Shown here one piece after another: positions 42,101 through 51,765 of a stretch of DNA of 64,000 nucleotides. The DNA is taken from contig NZ_BSUM01000001.1 in the NCBI RefSeq assembly GCF_030161595.1, forward strand, positions 2,604,001 through 2,668,000, in the 5' to 3' direction. The notes beneath the pieces are model-generated. The model was not told the origin of the DNA and searched no databases. It was given only the letters and a program-made list of their open reading frames with translations. The position numbers and the translations under genes are program-made. The stretch is from Litorihabitans aurantiacus. GTDB lineage: Bacteria; Actinomycetota; Actinomycetes; Actinomycetales; Beutenbergiaceae. The number at the start of each line of letters is the position of its first letter. Position 1 is the stretch's first letter.

Positions 42101-43430
42101 CGTCGTGCCGGGGACCGAGCTGGTGTTCGCGGTGCCGGCGGTGGAGCCGGGCGGACCGGACAACGCGCTGGCGCGCGGTCAGGTGCTGCCGGTGCCCGAC
42201 GCCTACCGCCAGGCGCGCAGCCTGAGCCTCGTGGGGGCGACGAACAACGGCACGCCGCACGGCGGTGGCGACGTCACGCTGACGTTCACCGACGGCACGA
42301 CGCAGGTCGCGCCGGTGCAGCTCAGCGACTGGTGCACGGGCAGCCCGGCGGCGGGCAACGTCGTCGTGGCCAAGGCGGGTCAGCGCGGCAACGGGACGGG
42401 GTCGGCGCAGAACATCGGCTGCGGCCTGTACGCCTCGGCGCCGCTGGTGGTGCCGGAGGGGCGCACCCTGGCGAGCATCACGCTGCCGCAGGCGCCGAAC
42501 GTGCACGTGTTCACGGTGGCGTTCGACGTCGCGGCGCCCGTGCTCCCGGTCGTGACGGTGAGCGTGTCGCCGGAGCGGCCGCTCGCGGGCGCGACGGCGC
42601 AGATCACCGCCGCGGTCACGCCCGGGGACGTCGCGGGCGACCTCGTGCTGCAGCGGGTCTCCGGCGACGGCGTCGCCGAGGTCGCACGCGGCCCGGTGAG
42701 CGGCGGCGGGGCGGGCTTCGACGTCGTCGCGACGGCCGAGGCGGTGGCCTACCGCGTGGCGTTCGAGCCGGCGGACCCGACCCTCGCGGCCCCGGCCACG
42801 ACGGCCACGGACGTCGTCGTCGAGGGCCGGGTGCAGGCACCGGACGAGCCGTTCGTCGACGTCCCGGCGGGATCGTTGTTCTTCGAGGAGATCTCGTGGC
42901 TGTTCGAGAACGGCTACGCGACCGGCTGGGACCTGGGCGACGGCGCGGCAGAGTACCGACCCGTGACACCGATCGCGCGCGACGCGATGGCCGCGTTCCT
43001 GTACCGGGTGGCGGGTGAGCCGGACGTCGTGCTGCCGGCCACCTCGCCGTTCGCCGACGTCGCCCCCGACAACCAGTTCTACCGGGAGATCACCTGGCTG
43101 GCGCAGGAGGGCATCTCGACGGGGTGGGCGGGCGGTGACGGGACCGCCGCCTTCCGGCCGCTGGAGCCGATCGCGCGTGACGCGATGGCGGCCTTCCTGT
43201 ACCGGATGGCCGACTCGCCCGCGCACGAGGCGCCGCCGGTCTCCCCGTTCACGGACATGACGCCGGCGACGCAGTTCTACGCCGAGGTCACCTGGCTCGT
43301 GGACGAGGGCATCGCGACGGGGTGGATCGGGAACGACGGCACCGCCGTCTACCAGCCCACCGCCCCGATCAACCGCGACGCCATGGCGGCGTTCCTGTAC
43401 CGCTACGGACAGGCCGGCTTCATCGACTGA
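39191..43430 (+). CDS. Secreted GH92 alpha-mannosidase with three SLH domains (two apparent frameshifts)
   Basis: Large exported glycosidase. AAGGAG precedes ATG 39191, and its frame meets the signal-peptide frame (RALRGAALAVVLAATGG) if one G is restored in the run at 39266-39270. A second base is missing in the C-run 39977-39980, after which homology continues as GAELADGTRTGAWVTFD. The restored protein is about 1,410 residues. The GH92 catalytic region includes HVNPFIGSQDDGNTYPGASV, DYDLHHGGSATLEYALSD, YNPNNEPDLHAPYVYQWLG and NDDLGTMSAWYVLSAIGAYP. NEW3-like and beta-sandwich domains follow. Three SLH repeats end it, each with a WL-GxATGW core and IARDAMAAFLYR. The family releases alpha-1,2-mannose from glycans or yeast mannan. 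SLH domains tether it to the cell wall. Confidence 0.88.
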
Positions 43431-43447
43431 TCCGCCGGCCGTCACGG

Positions 43448-43488
43448 GCGACGCGGCCCCCGAGGCACCGCCTCGGGGGCCGCGTCGC
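43448..43488. terminator. Strong hairpin terminator after the mannosidase gene
   Basis: 19-bp stem (43448-43466 with 43470-43488), loop ACC, beginning GCGACGCGGCCCC, 18 bases after the stop. Confidence 0.88.
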
Positions 43489-43532
43489 GCCCGGCTCGGT
43501 GCGCCCGGAGGGCCCCCGGTACCCTCGTCCCC

Positions 43533-44485
43533 GTGAGTGTCGACCCCGCCAGCCTCCTGATCGACGGCCCGTGGGAGCACCACCTCGTCTCCGCGGGCGG
43601 CGCCCGCTTCCACGTCGCGGTCAGCGAACCCGACGGCGAGGACCGCGTCGGCGTCGAGTCGCCGCTCGTCCTCCTCCTGCACGGCTTCCCGCAGACCTGG
43701 TACGCCTGGCGCCACCAGCTCCCGGCCATCGCGGCCGCCGGCTACCGCACCGCCGCGATGGACCTGCGCGGGTTCGGCAGCTCCGACAAGCCGCCCCGCG
43801 GGCACGACGCGTTCTCCCTCGCCCGCGACGTCTCGGGCGTGATCCGCTCGCTCGGGGCGATCGACGCCGTCGTGATCGGCCACGGCTACGGCGCGCAGGT
43901 GGCGTGGTCGATGCCCCACCTCGCCGCCCCTGTGACGCGCGCGATCGGCGTCCTGTCCTCCCCCACCCGGTGCCGCTGCGCTCACGCAGCCCCCGCCTCG
44001 TGCCCGCCGGCACCCTCGCGGAGCTCGCGTTCGCGCAGCTGCCCTCCTTCCCCGAGCGGCGGCTCCGACGCGACTGGGTCGGTCAGCTCCTGCGGGCCTG
44101 GGGCGCGCCCGGGTGGGAGATCGACCCGACGGCGGAGGCGGTCTACGCCGACGCGATGCGGCTCCCGTCGGTCGCTCACCACGTGCTGGAGCAGGCGCGG
44201 TGGCAGGTGCGGTCGACCCCGCGACCGACCGGCCAGCGCTACCTCATGGCGATGCGGGAGATGATCGAGGTGCCCGTGCTCGGGCTGCACGGCGCCGCCG
44301 ACCGGTGCCTGCCGCCGCGCTCGCGCCGCTACGACGCGGCGCACGTCTCCGGCGACACCACCTTCCGCACCGTGCCCGGGGCCGGGCACTTCCTGCCCGA
44401 GGAGGCGCCCGACGTCGTGACGCACCACGTGCTCGAGTTCCTGCGGACGCTCCCGGGCGGGAGCGGCGCGGGCCCGACGGCGTAG
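43533..44485 (+). CDS. Alpha/beta hydrolase, EphE-like, nucleophile replaced by Gly (one apparent frameshift)
   Basis: Alpha/beta-hydrolase of the epoxide-hydrolase-like group, placed like Rv3670. The oxyanion motif is LLLHGFPQTWYAWRHQLP, followed by MDLRGFGSSDKPP. The nucleophile elbow reads VIGHGYGAQVAWS: the position normally Asp or Ser is Gly. At the C-run 43960-43964 one base appears missing, after which VPLRSRSPRLVPAGTLAELA continues to the end. The C-terminal part has VPVLGLHGAADRCLPP and the catalytic-histidine segment VPGAGHFLPEEAPD. The restored protein is about 317 residues. With Gly at the nucleophile it may be catalytically inactive or use another mechanism, unless that base is also miscalled. 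Confidence 0.82.
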
Positions 44486-44520
44486 GTCGCCCCCGTCCGA
44501 CGGTTCCGGCTCCGGCGTGC

Positions 44521-45171
44521 TCAGACGAGCGAGGCCGGGCAGACCCGCGCCAGCGGGCACTCGGAGCAGACGGGACGGCGCGCGGTGCACACGCGTCGTC
44601 CGTGGAAGATCAGGCGGTGGCAGAGCATCACCCAGTCCGCCGGCGGGAACAGCTCGCCCAGCTCGCGCTCGACGCGCACCGGGTCGGTCGAGCTCGTCCA
44701 CCCGAACCGGCGCGCGAGCCGACCGACGTGCGTGTCCACCGTGATCCCGGGGACGCCGAACGCGTTGCCGAGCACGACGTTCGCCGTCTTGCGCCCGACG
44801 CCCGGGAGCGCGACGAGCGCGGCCAGGTCGGCAGGGACCTCGCCGTCGTGATCCGCCTGCAGCGCCGCACCCAGGCCGATGAGCGAGCGCGTCTTGGCGC
44901 GGAAGAAACCCAGCGGCCGCAGCATCTCCTCCATCCGCTCCGGGTCGGCGGCGGCGAGGTCGCGCGCGCTCGGGAACGCCGTGAACAGCGCGGGCGTGAC
45001 CTGGTTGACGCGGACGTCGGTGGTCTGGGCCGACAGGACCGTGGCGACGAGCAGCTGCAGCGGCGTGGTGAAGTCGAGCTCGCAGTGCGCGTCGGGGTAG
45101 AGATCAGCGAGCGCGGCGGCCACCACGTCGGGCGGCGCCGGCGGGGCGGACGGGGCCGACACGGTGCTCAC
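44521..45171 (-). CDS. nth: Endonuclease III
   Basis: 216-residue DNA glycosylase/AP lyase removing oxidised pyrimidines. It has [20 protein letters not shown], the helix-hairpin-helix with catalytic lysine [14 protein letters not shown], and [14 protein letters not shown] with the catalytic aspartate. A complete [4Fe-4S] ligand set C-x6-C-x2-C-x5-C occurs in [18 protein letters not shown]. The start is uncertain. GTG 45171 (VSTVSAPS) is given; GTG 45180 or the longer frame to 45234 are possible, but the latter overlaps the crp promoter region. Convergent with the hydrolase gene, divergent from crp, as in other actinobacteria. Confidence 0.94.
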   Translation of the reverse strand: MSTVSAPSAPPAPPDVVAAALADLYPDAHCELDFTTPLQLLVATVLSAQTTDVRVNQVTPALFTAFPSARDLAAADPERMEEMLRPLGFFRAKTRSLIGLGAALQADHDGEVPADLAALVALPGVGRKTANVVLGNAFGVPGITVDTHVGRLARRFGWTSSTDPVRVERELGELFPPADWVMLCHRLIFHGRRVCTARRPVCSECPLARVCPASLV

Positions 45172-45247
45172 GCCCGCCACGCTAACGGCCTTCGGCGCGC
45201 GAGGCCGTACGGTGGTGGCCTGAGTCAGAACCACCAGGAGGTCGAGA

Positions 45248-45925
45248 GTGTCTGAGGACGTCGTACGGTCGGTCCCCGTGTTCGCGGACCTGGATGACGA
45301 GACCTACGCCGCCGTGCGCGGCGCGATGGTCACCACGAACGTGCGCCGCGGCGAGGTGCTCTTCCGCGAGGGCGAGCCCGGCCGGCGCTTCTGGGTCATC
45401 GCCTCCGGCAAGGTCAAGCTCGGCCACACCGCCTCCGACGGCCGCGAGAGCCTGCTCGCGGTGCTCGGCCCGGGCGAGATCGTCGGCGAGCTCTCCGTCT
45501 ACGACCCCGGCCCCCGGACCGCGACGGCGACCGTGCTCGCCCCCTCGACGTTCCTCGAGCTCGAGCACAGCAAGTTCGTCGACCTGCTCGACGCCCACCC
45601 CGCGCTCTCCCGCCAGCTGCTGCGCTCGCTCGCGCAGCGCCTGCGCCGCACCAACACCGCACTGGCCGACCTCGTCTTCTCCGACGTGCCCGGCCGCGTG
45701 GCCAAGGCGCTGCTCGACCTCGCGGCGCGGTTCGGCCGCCCGGTCGGCGCCGGCGTGCGCGTGCCGCACGACCTCACGCAGGAGGAGCTCGCCCAGCTCG
45801 TGGGCGCCTCGCGCGAGACGGTCAACAAGTCGCTCGCGGAGTTCTCCTCGCGCGGCTGGATCCAGCTCGACGGCCGCGCCGTCGTGCTCCTGGACCTGCA
45901 GCGGCTGGAGAAGCGCGCGCGCTGA
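45248..45925 (+). CDS. Crp/Fnr family transcriptional regulator (GlxR/Crp)
   Basis: 225-residue global regulator of the actinobacterial Crp/GlxR type. The cAMP-binding barrel contains [20 protein letters not shown] and the phosphate-binding cassette [20 protein letters not shown]; Glu, Ser/Ala and Arg positions for cAMP are kept. A long dimer helix leads to the C-terminal [26 protein letters not shown] 45248 is preceded by AGGAGG with suitable spacing. The nth-crp divergent pair followed by a RidA gene is conserved backbone context. Confidence 0.92.
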   Translation: MSEDVVRSVPVFADLDDETYAAVRGAMVTTNVRRGEVLFREGEPGRRFWVIASGKVKLGHTASDGRESLLAVLGPGEIVGELSVYDPGPRTATATVLAPSTFLELEHSKFVDLLDAHPALSRQLLRSLAQRLRRTNTALADLVFSDVPGRVAKALLDLAARFGRPVGAGVRVPHDLTQEELAQLVGASRETVNKSLAEFSSRGWIQLDGRAVVLLDLQRLEKRAR

Positions 45926-45944
45926 GGATCCAGCGCGGCGCGAC

Positions 45945-46424
45945 TCAGCGGACGAGCGCGACGACCTCGACCTCGACCGGGGCGTCCAGCGGCAGCACGG
46001 CGACGCCGACGGCGGAGCGCGCGTGCGGCTCACCGAACACCTCGCCCAGCAGCTCGCTCGCCCCGTTGATGACCAGCGGCTGACCGGTGAAGGCCGGGTC
46101 GGAGGCGACGAAGCCGACGACCTTCACGATCCGCACCACGTTGTCGAGCCCGCCCGCGGCGTCGACAACGGCGGCGATCGCGTTCAGCGCGGCGACGCGG
46201 GCCAGCCCCGCGGCCTCGTCGGGCGCGACGAGGCCGTCACCGGCACCGACCTTGCCCGTGGCGAGCAGCTCGCCACCGCGCAGCGGGAGCTGGCCCGAGG
46301 TGTGCACCAGGTCGCCGACGCGCACGGCGGGGACGTAGGCGGCGAGCGGCGCGGCGACCGGCGGCAGCTCGAGGCCGAGCGCGGCGAGGCGCTGCGAGGG
46401 GGTGGCGTTCGCGTCGGTGCTCAT
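45945..46424 (-). CDS. RidA family protein (backbone copy, Rv3678c-like)
   Basis: 159-residue RidA-superfamily protein distinct from the catabolic-cluster copy. Landmarks: RLAALGLELPPVAAPLAAYV, VRVGDLVHTSGQLPLRGGEL, ALNAIAAVVDAAGGLDNVVR and the C-terminal ARSAVGVAVLPLDAPVEVEV, with the family arginine. ATG 46424 overlaps the DUF4177 stop by four bases. It converges with crp, separated by only about 20 bases. Probably an imine/enamine-type hydrolase; the substrate is unknown. Confidence 0.9.
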   Translation of the reverse strand: MSTDANATPSQRLAALGLELPPVAAPLAAYVPAVRVGDLVHTSGQLPLRGGELLATGKVGAGDGLVAPDEAAGLARVAALNAIAAVVDAAGGLDNVVRIVKVVGFVASDPAFTGQPLVINGASELLGEVFGEPHARSAVGVAVLPLDAPVEVEVVALVR

Positions 46425-46591
46425 CGGGTGCCCGTCGGACGCTTCAGGTAGGCCACCAGGCCGTTGCCGCCGGGGCCGGGCACGACCTGCACGAGCTCCC
46501 AGCCGTCGGCGCCCCACTGGTCGAGGATCTGCTTCGTGCTGTGCACGATGAGCGGGATGGTCGAGTACTCCCAGGTGGTCACAGTCGTCAT
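46421..46591 (-). CDS. DUF4177 domain protein
   Basis: 56-residue protein: TVTTWEYSTIPLIVHSTKQI, then LDQWGADGWELVQVVPGPGG and VAYLKRP. The W-E-Y start and GADGWELV turn are the DUF4177 pattern. It corresponds to the small gene next to the RidA of M. tuberculosis. Function is unknown. ATG 46591 lies in the 94-base divergent space shared with ponA, and the gene is coupled to ridA by a four-base overlap. Confidence 0.85.
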   Translation of the reverse strand: MTTVTTWEYSTIPLIVHSTKQILDQWGADGWELVQVVPGPGGNGLVAYLKRPTGTR

Positions 46592-46685
46592 GGCAGCGAT
46601 GCTACGCGCGGGCGCACACACAATCCCCACACGCCCTCGCCCGGGGCCCCACAACCGTGTCGGAGGCGCCCCGTAGTCTGGAGCA

Positions 46686-49252
46686 ATGGCGTCTCCCCGT
46701 GCCCCCCGCCACTCCGTCAACGTCTTCCAGGCCGTCGCGCTGCTCATGGGCTTCGTGCTCGTGGCCACGGTCGGCGGCGTGCTGACCGCCGGGCTGCTGA
46801 TGCCCGCCGTCGCCGCCGTCGGGACGACGTCGAACGCGGCCCAGCAGATGTTCGACGAGCTCCCCACCGAGCTCGAGATCACCCCGCCCTCGGAGAAGTC
46901 CGAGATCCTGGCGGCCGACGGGAGCCTGCTGGCGACGTTCTACGCCGACGGCGGCAACCGCGTCGTCGTCCCGCTGGACCAGATCTCGCCGAACCTGCGC
47001 AACGCGGTGATCGCGACGGAGGACCGCCGCTTCTACGAGCACAACGGCGTGGACCCCGAGGGTCTGGCGCGCGCACTCGTGCAGAACGCGGGCAGCGACA
47101 GCCAGCAGGGCGCCTCGACGATCACGCAGCAGTACATCAAGAACGTGCTGATCGACCAGGGCATCGCCTCGGGTGACGAGGAGGCCATCGAGGCGGCGCG
47201 GGAGGCCGACGGCGCGGAGGGCTACAGCCGCAAGCTGCGGGAGATCAAGCTCGCCATCTCGCTGGAGAAGGTCTACAGCAAGGACCAGATCCTCGAGGGC
47301 TACCTCAACATCGCCCAGTTCAGCATCGGCACGAACGGCGCCGAGGCCGCGACGCAGTACTACTTCGGCAAGAGCGCCGCCGAGCTGACACCGGCCGAGG
47401 CCGCCCTGGTGGCCGGCGTGACGAACGGCCCGGGCATCTACGACCCGACGCGTGGTGCGGCGGACGGGTACCAGGCCTCGACGCAGCGCCGCGACACCGT
47501 GCTCGCGCGCATGCTCGACCAGGAGTTCATCACGCAGGAGGAGTACGACGCCGCCGTCGCGACGCCCGTGGCGGACATGGTCGCGAACGCCACGTCCACG
47601 CCGGTGGGCTGCAGCACGGCGGGCATCAGCGCCTACTTCTGCGAGTACGTGACGAACGTGCTGATCAAGGACGGCTACCTCGGTGCGACCGAGGCCGAGT
47701 CGCGCGACGCGCTGCGCCGCGGCGGCTACACCATCCGGACGACGATCGACCCGGTGCGTCAGCAGCAGGCGATGGATTCGCTGGTGGCCCAGATCCCCGA
47801 GAACGACCCGTCGTACAACTCTCCCAACGGCGAGGGGCGCGCCGATGGCATCTCGGGGGCGATCAGCACCGTGGAGCCGGGCTCGGGCAACGTCATCGCG
47901 ATGGTGCAGAACACCACCTACGGCGACGCCACACCCGAGAACCCCCGAGCGACGAAGCTGAACTTCAACGTCGACCGCGCGTACGGCGGCGGCCAGGGCT
48001 TCCAGACCGGCTCGACGTTCAAGGCTTTCGTTCTCGCGCAGTGGCTCATCGACGGTCGCTCGCTCTCGGACAACGTCAACGCCGCCAACGGACAGCGCTT
48101 CGTCGCCCGCGACTGGAACATCTCCTGCTCGCCCGAGTCCGTGCCGGGCGTGTACGAGCCCAAGAACCTCGAGCCGGGCGGCGGTACCCAGTCGGTCCTG
48201 CGAGCGACCGAGACCTCGGTGAACACGGCCTTTGTCCGGATGGCCTCGGAGATGGACCTGTGCGCGCTCCGCGACACGACTTCCCGCATGGGTGTGCACG
48301 TCGGTACGGGAACCATCGACCCCGAAGGCCTGCCCGAGGGCAGTTCGGCCCGAGCCCTCTTCCAGGCGCAGGCAGGTTCCGACCTGCTGGCCATTCCGTC
48401 GATGGCGCTCGGCTCCAACACCATCGCCCCGCTGACGATGAACGCCGCGTTCGCGACGTTCGCCTCGGGCGGCGTCTTCTGCGCACCCCGCTCCATCACC
48501 GGAATCACTGACCGTGACGGCAACGAGGTCGAGGTGCCGGAGCCCCAGTGCTCCCAGGCCCTCGAGCCCGAGATCGCCGCCGGCGTCAACTACGCGCTGC
48601 AGAACGTCGTGCAGCGCGGCACCGCGACCGGCGCACAGATCGGTCGGCCTGCCGCCGGCAAGACCGGGACGGCGAACGAGGACTACCACGCCTGGTTCAT
48701 CGGCTACACGCCGCAGCTGTCGACGGCGGTGTGGATGGGCCACAGCGAAGGTGACCTCCCGATGGTGCGCACCACGCTGAACGGTCGCTACTACTCACAG
48801 ATCTACGGTGGGCGCATCCCCGCACCGATCTGGGGCGACTACATGCGCAAGGCCACCGAAGGCATGGAGCCGATGGGCTTCGCCGAGGCGCAGGAGCGCC
48901 AGATCTTCGGTGACCGGGTGGGCGTTCCCGGTGTCGTCGGACAGTCCGTCAACGGGGCGACCGCCACGTTGCAGGGCGCGGGCTTCCAGGTCAGCGTCGG
49001 CGAGGGCCGCTACAGCGCGACCGTCTCGCCCGGCAACATCGCCGAGGCCTCGCCCGGCGGCGGTGCCCGCGTCGCCCCCGGCAGCCGCATCACGATCTAC
49101 CCGAGCCTCGGCCCGGAGCCAGCACCGCCGGCCGACCCGAACGCCCCGGCGGACCCGAACCAGCCGGGACAGCAGCAGCCTGGCCAGCCGCAGCCCGGTC
49201 AGGGTCAGCCGCAGCCGGGTCAGCCCGAGCCCCCGGCGGGGGGAACGGCTGA
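46686..49252 (+). CDS. Class A penicillin-binding protein with PASTA domain (PonA2-like; end depends on one base)
   Basis: Bifunctional peptidoglycan synthase. A membrane anchor (AVALLMGFVLVATVGGVL) is followed by the GT51 glycosyltransferase with catalytic-glutamate motif ATEDRRFYEHNGVD and GASTITQQYIKN. The transpeptidase has SxxK in TGSTFKAFVLAQW, SxN in TSVNTAFVRM and KTG in AAGKTGTANED. One PASTA domain follows (GVPGVVGQSVNGATATLQGA), then a Pro/Gln-rich tail of repeated QPGQ units. In the raw sequence the frame continues into the next gene. If the G-run 49238-49243 lacks one base, the protein stops at 49252 after about 855 residues, just before a 16-bp hairpin. That is the usual architecture, so I give this end. 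Confidence 0.88.
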
Positions 49253-50210
49253 CCGGTCCGAGCCGCCCCCGCCTGCTGCAGGCGGGGGCGGCTCTCGCCG
49301 CGTCCGGGGCCGCCGTCGCACTCTGGGCGCTGGCCGAGACCCGCGCCTACACCGTCCGCCACGCGCGGGTGCCCGTGCTCGCTCCCGGCGCTCCCCGCTG
49401 CGCGTGCTCCACATCTCGGACCTGCACCTCACCCCGTCGCAGCGCGACAAGGTCGCCTTCGTCCGCGACCTCGCGAGCCTGCGGCCCGATCTCGTGATCG
49501 ACACCGGCGACAACATGGCGCACCGCGACGCGCTGCCCCCGCTGCTCGACGCCCTCGAACCGCTGCTGGCGGTCCCCGGCGCCTTCGTCATGGGGTCCAA
49601 CGACTACTTCGCGCCGATGGCGAAGAGCTGGTCGCGCTACCTGCGGCGCGACCCCCGCGACGCCGACCGGGCCACGCCCGAGCAGCGCGAGCGCGATCCC
49701 CGCAACCTCCTGCCCGCGGATGACCTCGCCCGCGAGATGACGCGGGCGGGCTGGAAGGACCTGACAAACCGGCGCGACGCCGTCGTGGTCGGCGATCACC
49801 ACCTGGACCTCGTCGGCGTCGACGACCCCCACCTCGACCGTGACGACTTCCCGCCGCGCGCATCGATCCCGCACGGGGCGCTGCGGCTCGGCGTCGCGCA
49901 CGCACCGTACCGCCGTGTGCTGGACGCGATGCGGGCCGACGGCGCCGCCCTCGTGCTCGCCGGCCACACCCACGGCGGTCAGCTGTGCCTGCCGGGCTAC
50001 GGCGCGCTGGTGACGAACTGCGACCTCGACCGCGGACGCGCCAAGGGCCTGCACGGCTGGCCCGGTGCGCGCCCCGACCGCCCCGGCGGCGCTGACTCCA
50101 CCTGGCTGCACGTCAGCGCGGGCCTCGGCACCTCGCCGTTCGCCCCGGTCCGCTTCGCCTGCCGCCCGGAGGCCACCCTCCTCGAGCTCGTCCCGGCCGC
50201 AACCTCCTGA
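49253..50210 (+). CDS. Metallophosphoesterase (Rv3683-like), start and one base uncertain
   Basis: Calcineurin-like metallophosphoesterase with an N-terminal membrane anchor. The anchor ([20 protein letters not shown], then [17 protein letters not shown]) is read in a different frame from the catalytic domain; one missing C at 49393-49396 joins them. Catalytic blocks: [29 protein letters not shown], a GNHD-type GSNDYFAPM, and [15 protein letters not shown] near the C-terminus. No good start codon is visible; the coordinate is where the ponA frame should end. It follows ponA as in other actinobacteria. Substrates are probably phosphoesters at the membrane. Confidence 0.8.
49260..49294. terminator. 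Hairpin at the ponA / metallophosphoesterase junction
   Basis: Perfect 16-bp stem GAGCCGCCCCCGCCTG (49260-49275) with 49279-49294 around CTG. It starts eight bases after the proposed ponA stop. It also overlaps the start of the phosphoesterase membrane-anchor sequence, so it may regulate rather than fully terminate. Confidence 0.6.
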
Positions 50211-50226
50211 TCCGCGGGACCCTGCC

Positions 50227-50310
50227 GGGCGTTCGCGAGGTACTTCCGGGCGTTCGCGAGGCACTTCCGGGCACTCGCGAGGTAGTTCTGTGCATGCGCG
50301 AGGTACTTCC
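50227..50310. repeat. Four 21-bp tandem repeats
   Basis: Units at 50227-50247, 50248-50268, 50269-50289 and 50290-50310, consensus GGGCGTTCGCGAGGTACTTCC, with one to four differences each. Each contains the palindromic core TCGCGA or GCGCGA. They lie in the 220-base gap between the phosphoesterase and tRNA-Pro. Confidence 0.9.
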
Positions 50311-50429
50311 GGCCCGGGCGACGCCGCCTCCCGCGACTGCAGCCGACGGTGACGCCGGGCCGTCCCACCCGCGATTCGTGATTCCGCCCGAGTCGGGCTA
50401 GTCTTGTCTGCGGCCCGCGAGGGCCTGCT

Positions 50430-50504
<75 letters not shown>

Positions 50505-50510
50505 AAACGT

Positions 50511-50546
50511 GTGAAGGCCCCGCCGGTTCGCCGGCGGGGCCTTCAC
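50511..50546 (+). terminator. Terminator of tRNA-Pro
   Basis: Perfect 16-bp stem GTGAAGGCCCCGCCGG (50511-50526) with 50531-50546, TTCG tetraloop, eight bases after the tRNA. Confidence 0.9.
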
Positions 50547-50691
50547 GCATCTCACCCCCGTGTCCGTCCAGCGTGCGCATCCGCGCCGCGTGCGCAGTTC
50601 GTGTCGCTTCCCAGCAGCTGAAGCAACATGATGTGCGCACGGCGCGTCCCGAACCGGCCCCCATCCCGGACGATCCGACGTCAGCCTTCCC

Positions 50692-50740
50692 TGCGCACGA
50701 ATCGGGTCATCACGGTCGTCGATGACCCGATTCGTGCGCA
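50692..50740. repeat. Perfect 20-bp inverted repeat
   Basis: TGCGCACGAATCGGGTCATC at 50692-50711 is exactly repeated in reverse complement at 50721-50740, with a 9-base loop. The gap 50547-50822 holds no gene. The arms are not GC-stacked like the other terminators here. It lies about 85 bases downstream of the minus-strand FNT gene and could end that transcript. Confidence 0.85.
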
Positions 50741-50822
50741 GCGAACCGCGCGGGCGACACGGGCGGCACGGGGACAGCCAACGGCCCGATCCGCGACGGG
50801 CGGGGCGCGGGCGGTGCGCCGC

Positions 50823-51677
50823 TCAGCGCTCGCCGTCGGGCGCGAGGCGCGAGCCGTCGTCGTTCACGTAGGCGTAGTAGAGCCCGATCAGCAGCCCACC
50901 GCCCACGAAGTTCCCCACCAGCGTGATCCCCACGTTCGCCGCCGCGAGACCCGCGTGGAGGCCCTCGGCGAGCCCCACCTGCAGGAACAGCACCGTGTTC
51001 GCCACCGAGTGCTCGAGCCCCATCATCGCGAACAGGAACACCGCGACCACCATGACGAGGCTCTTGGTCAGGTCGTCCTTGATCAGCCCGTTGTAGACCA
51101 GCAGCATCGCGAGGTTGATCATCAGGTTGCACAGCACCGCGCGCACGAACAGGTCGCCCCAGCCGGCCGCGCCGTCGCTCACGTAGGCCAGCTTGTGCTC
51201 GACGGCGAGCCCCATCTGCTCCCCCGTCGCACCGCTGGTGAGGCTGCTGAACCGCAGCAGCACCGCGACGAGCAGCCCACCGAGCGTGTTCCCCAGGAAG
51301 CACAGTCCCAGGATCCGCAGCACGCGCCCCGGCGACGTGCGGTGGTGGTAGGCGCCGATCGAGACGATCATCATGTTCGACGTCAGCAGCTCGCTGCGCG
51401 AGTAGTAGATGAACACCAGCGCCCAGCCGAAGATGAACGCCCCGAGGATCTTCCCCAGCGGCGCGAGCGATCCGCCCCCGACCTCGACCGAGTCGAACGC
51501 CGCGACCACCGCGAAGTTCGCGACGTACACGACGCCCGCGATGATCCCCGCCATCGCGGCGCGCTGGAGGTAGCGCCGCGCCATCGTGCCGGACATCGCC
51601 GTCTTCGTCTCGAGCAGCTCGAGCACCGTGGAGATGAAGTGCCGGCCGGGGAAGAGGCGCTCGGTGGGCGTCGTCAT
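50823..51677 (-). CDS. Formate/nitrite transporter family protein
   Basis: 284-residue FNT-family membrane protein forming a pentameric channel for formate, nitrite or a similar small anion. About six helices are visible: AAMAGIIAGVVYVANFAVVA, GKILGAFIFGWALVFIYYS, RILGLCFLGNTLGGLLVAVL, FVRAVLCNLMINLAMLLVYN, SLVMVVAVFLFAMMGLEHSV and TLVGNFVGGGLLIGLYYAYV. GLEHSVANTVLF carries the family histidine motif, and the LTSNMM segment matches the Omega-loop region. ATG 51677 starts a short cytoplasmic helix. Transcribed alone, divergent from the CopC-like gene. Which anion is carried cannot be decided. Confidence 0.9.
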   Translation of the reverse strand: MTTPTERLFPGRHFISTVLELLETKTAMSGTMARRYLQRAAMAGIIAGVVYVANFAVVAAFDSVEVGGGSLAPLGKILGAFIFGWALVFIYYSRSELLTSNMMIVSIGAYHHRTSPGRVLRILGLCFLGNTLGGLLVAVLLRFSSLTSGATGEQMGLAVEHKLAYVSDGAAGWGDLFVRAVLCNLMINLAMLLVYNGLIKDDLTKSLVMVVAVFLFAMMGLEHSVANTVLFLQVGLAEGLHAGLAAANVGITLVGNFVGGGLLIGLYYAYVNDDGSRLAPDGER

Positions 51678-51765
51678 GCCGCAACGCTCTCACGCCCACC
51701 CCCGCCCCACCCGGGACCTTTCGCCGACCTACGATGAGCGGGCAGTCCCCGATGAAAGGTCCCCC

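Noticed and set aside
46686-50210. Single 1,174-residue open frame fusing PBP and metallophosphoesterase
   Set aside because: The link is Arg-rich low complexity, while another frame encodes the expected phosphoesterase membrane anchor. Two one-base run errors explain the fusion, and the genes are separate in other actinobacteria.
50100-50352. Protein made of seven-residue repeats on the minus strand
   Set aside because: It arises from the 21-bp DNA repeat (a multiple of three), lacks a ribosome site and overlaps the phosphoesterase gene.
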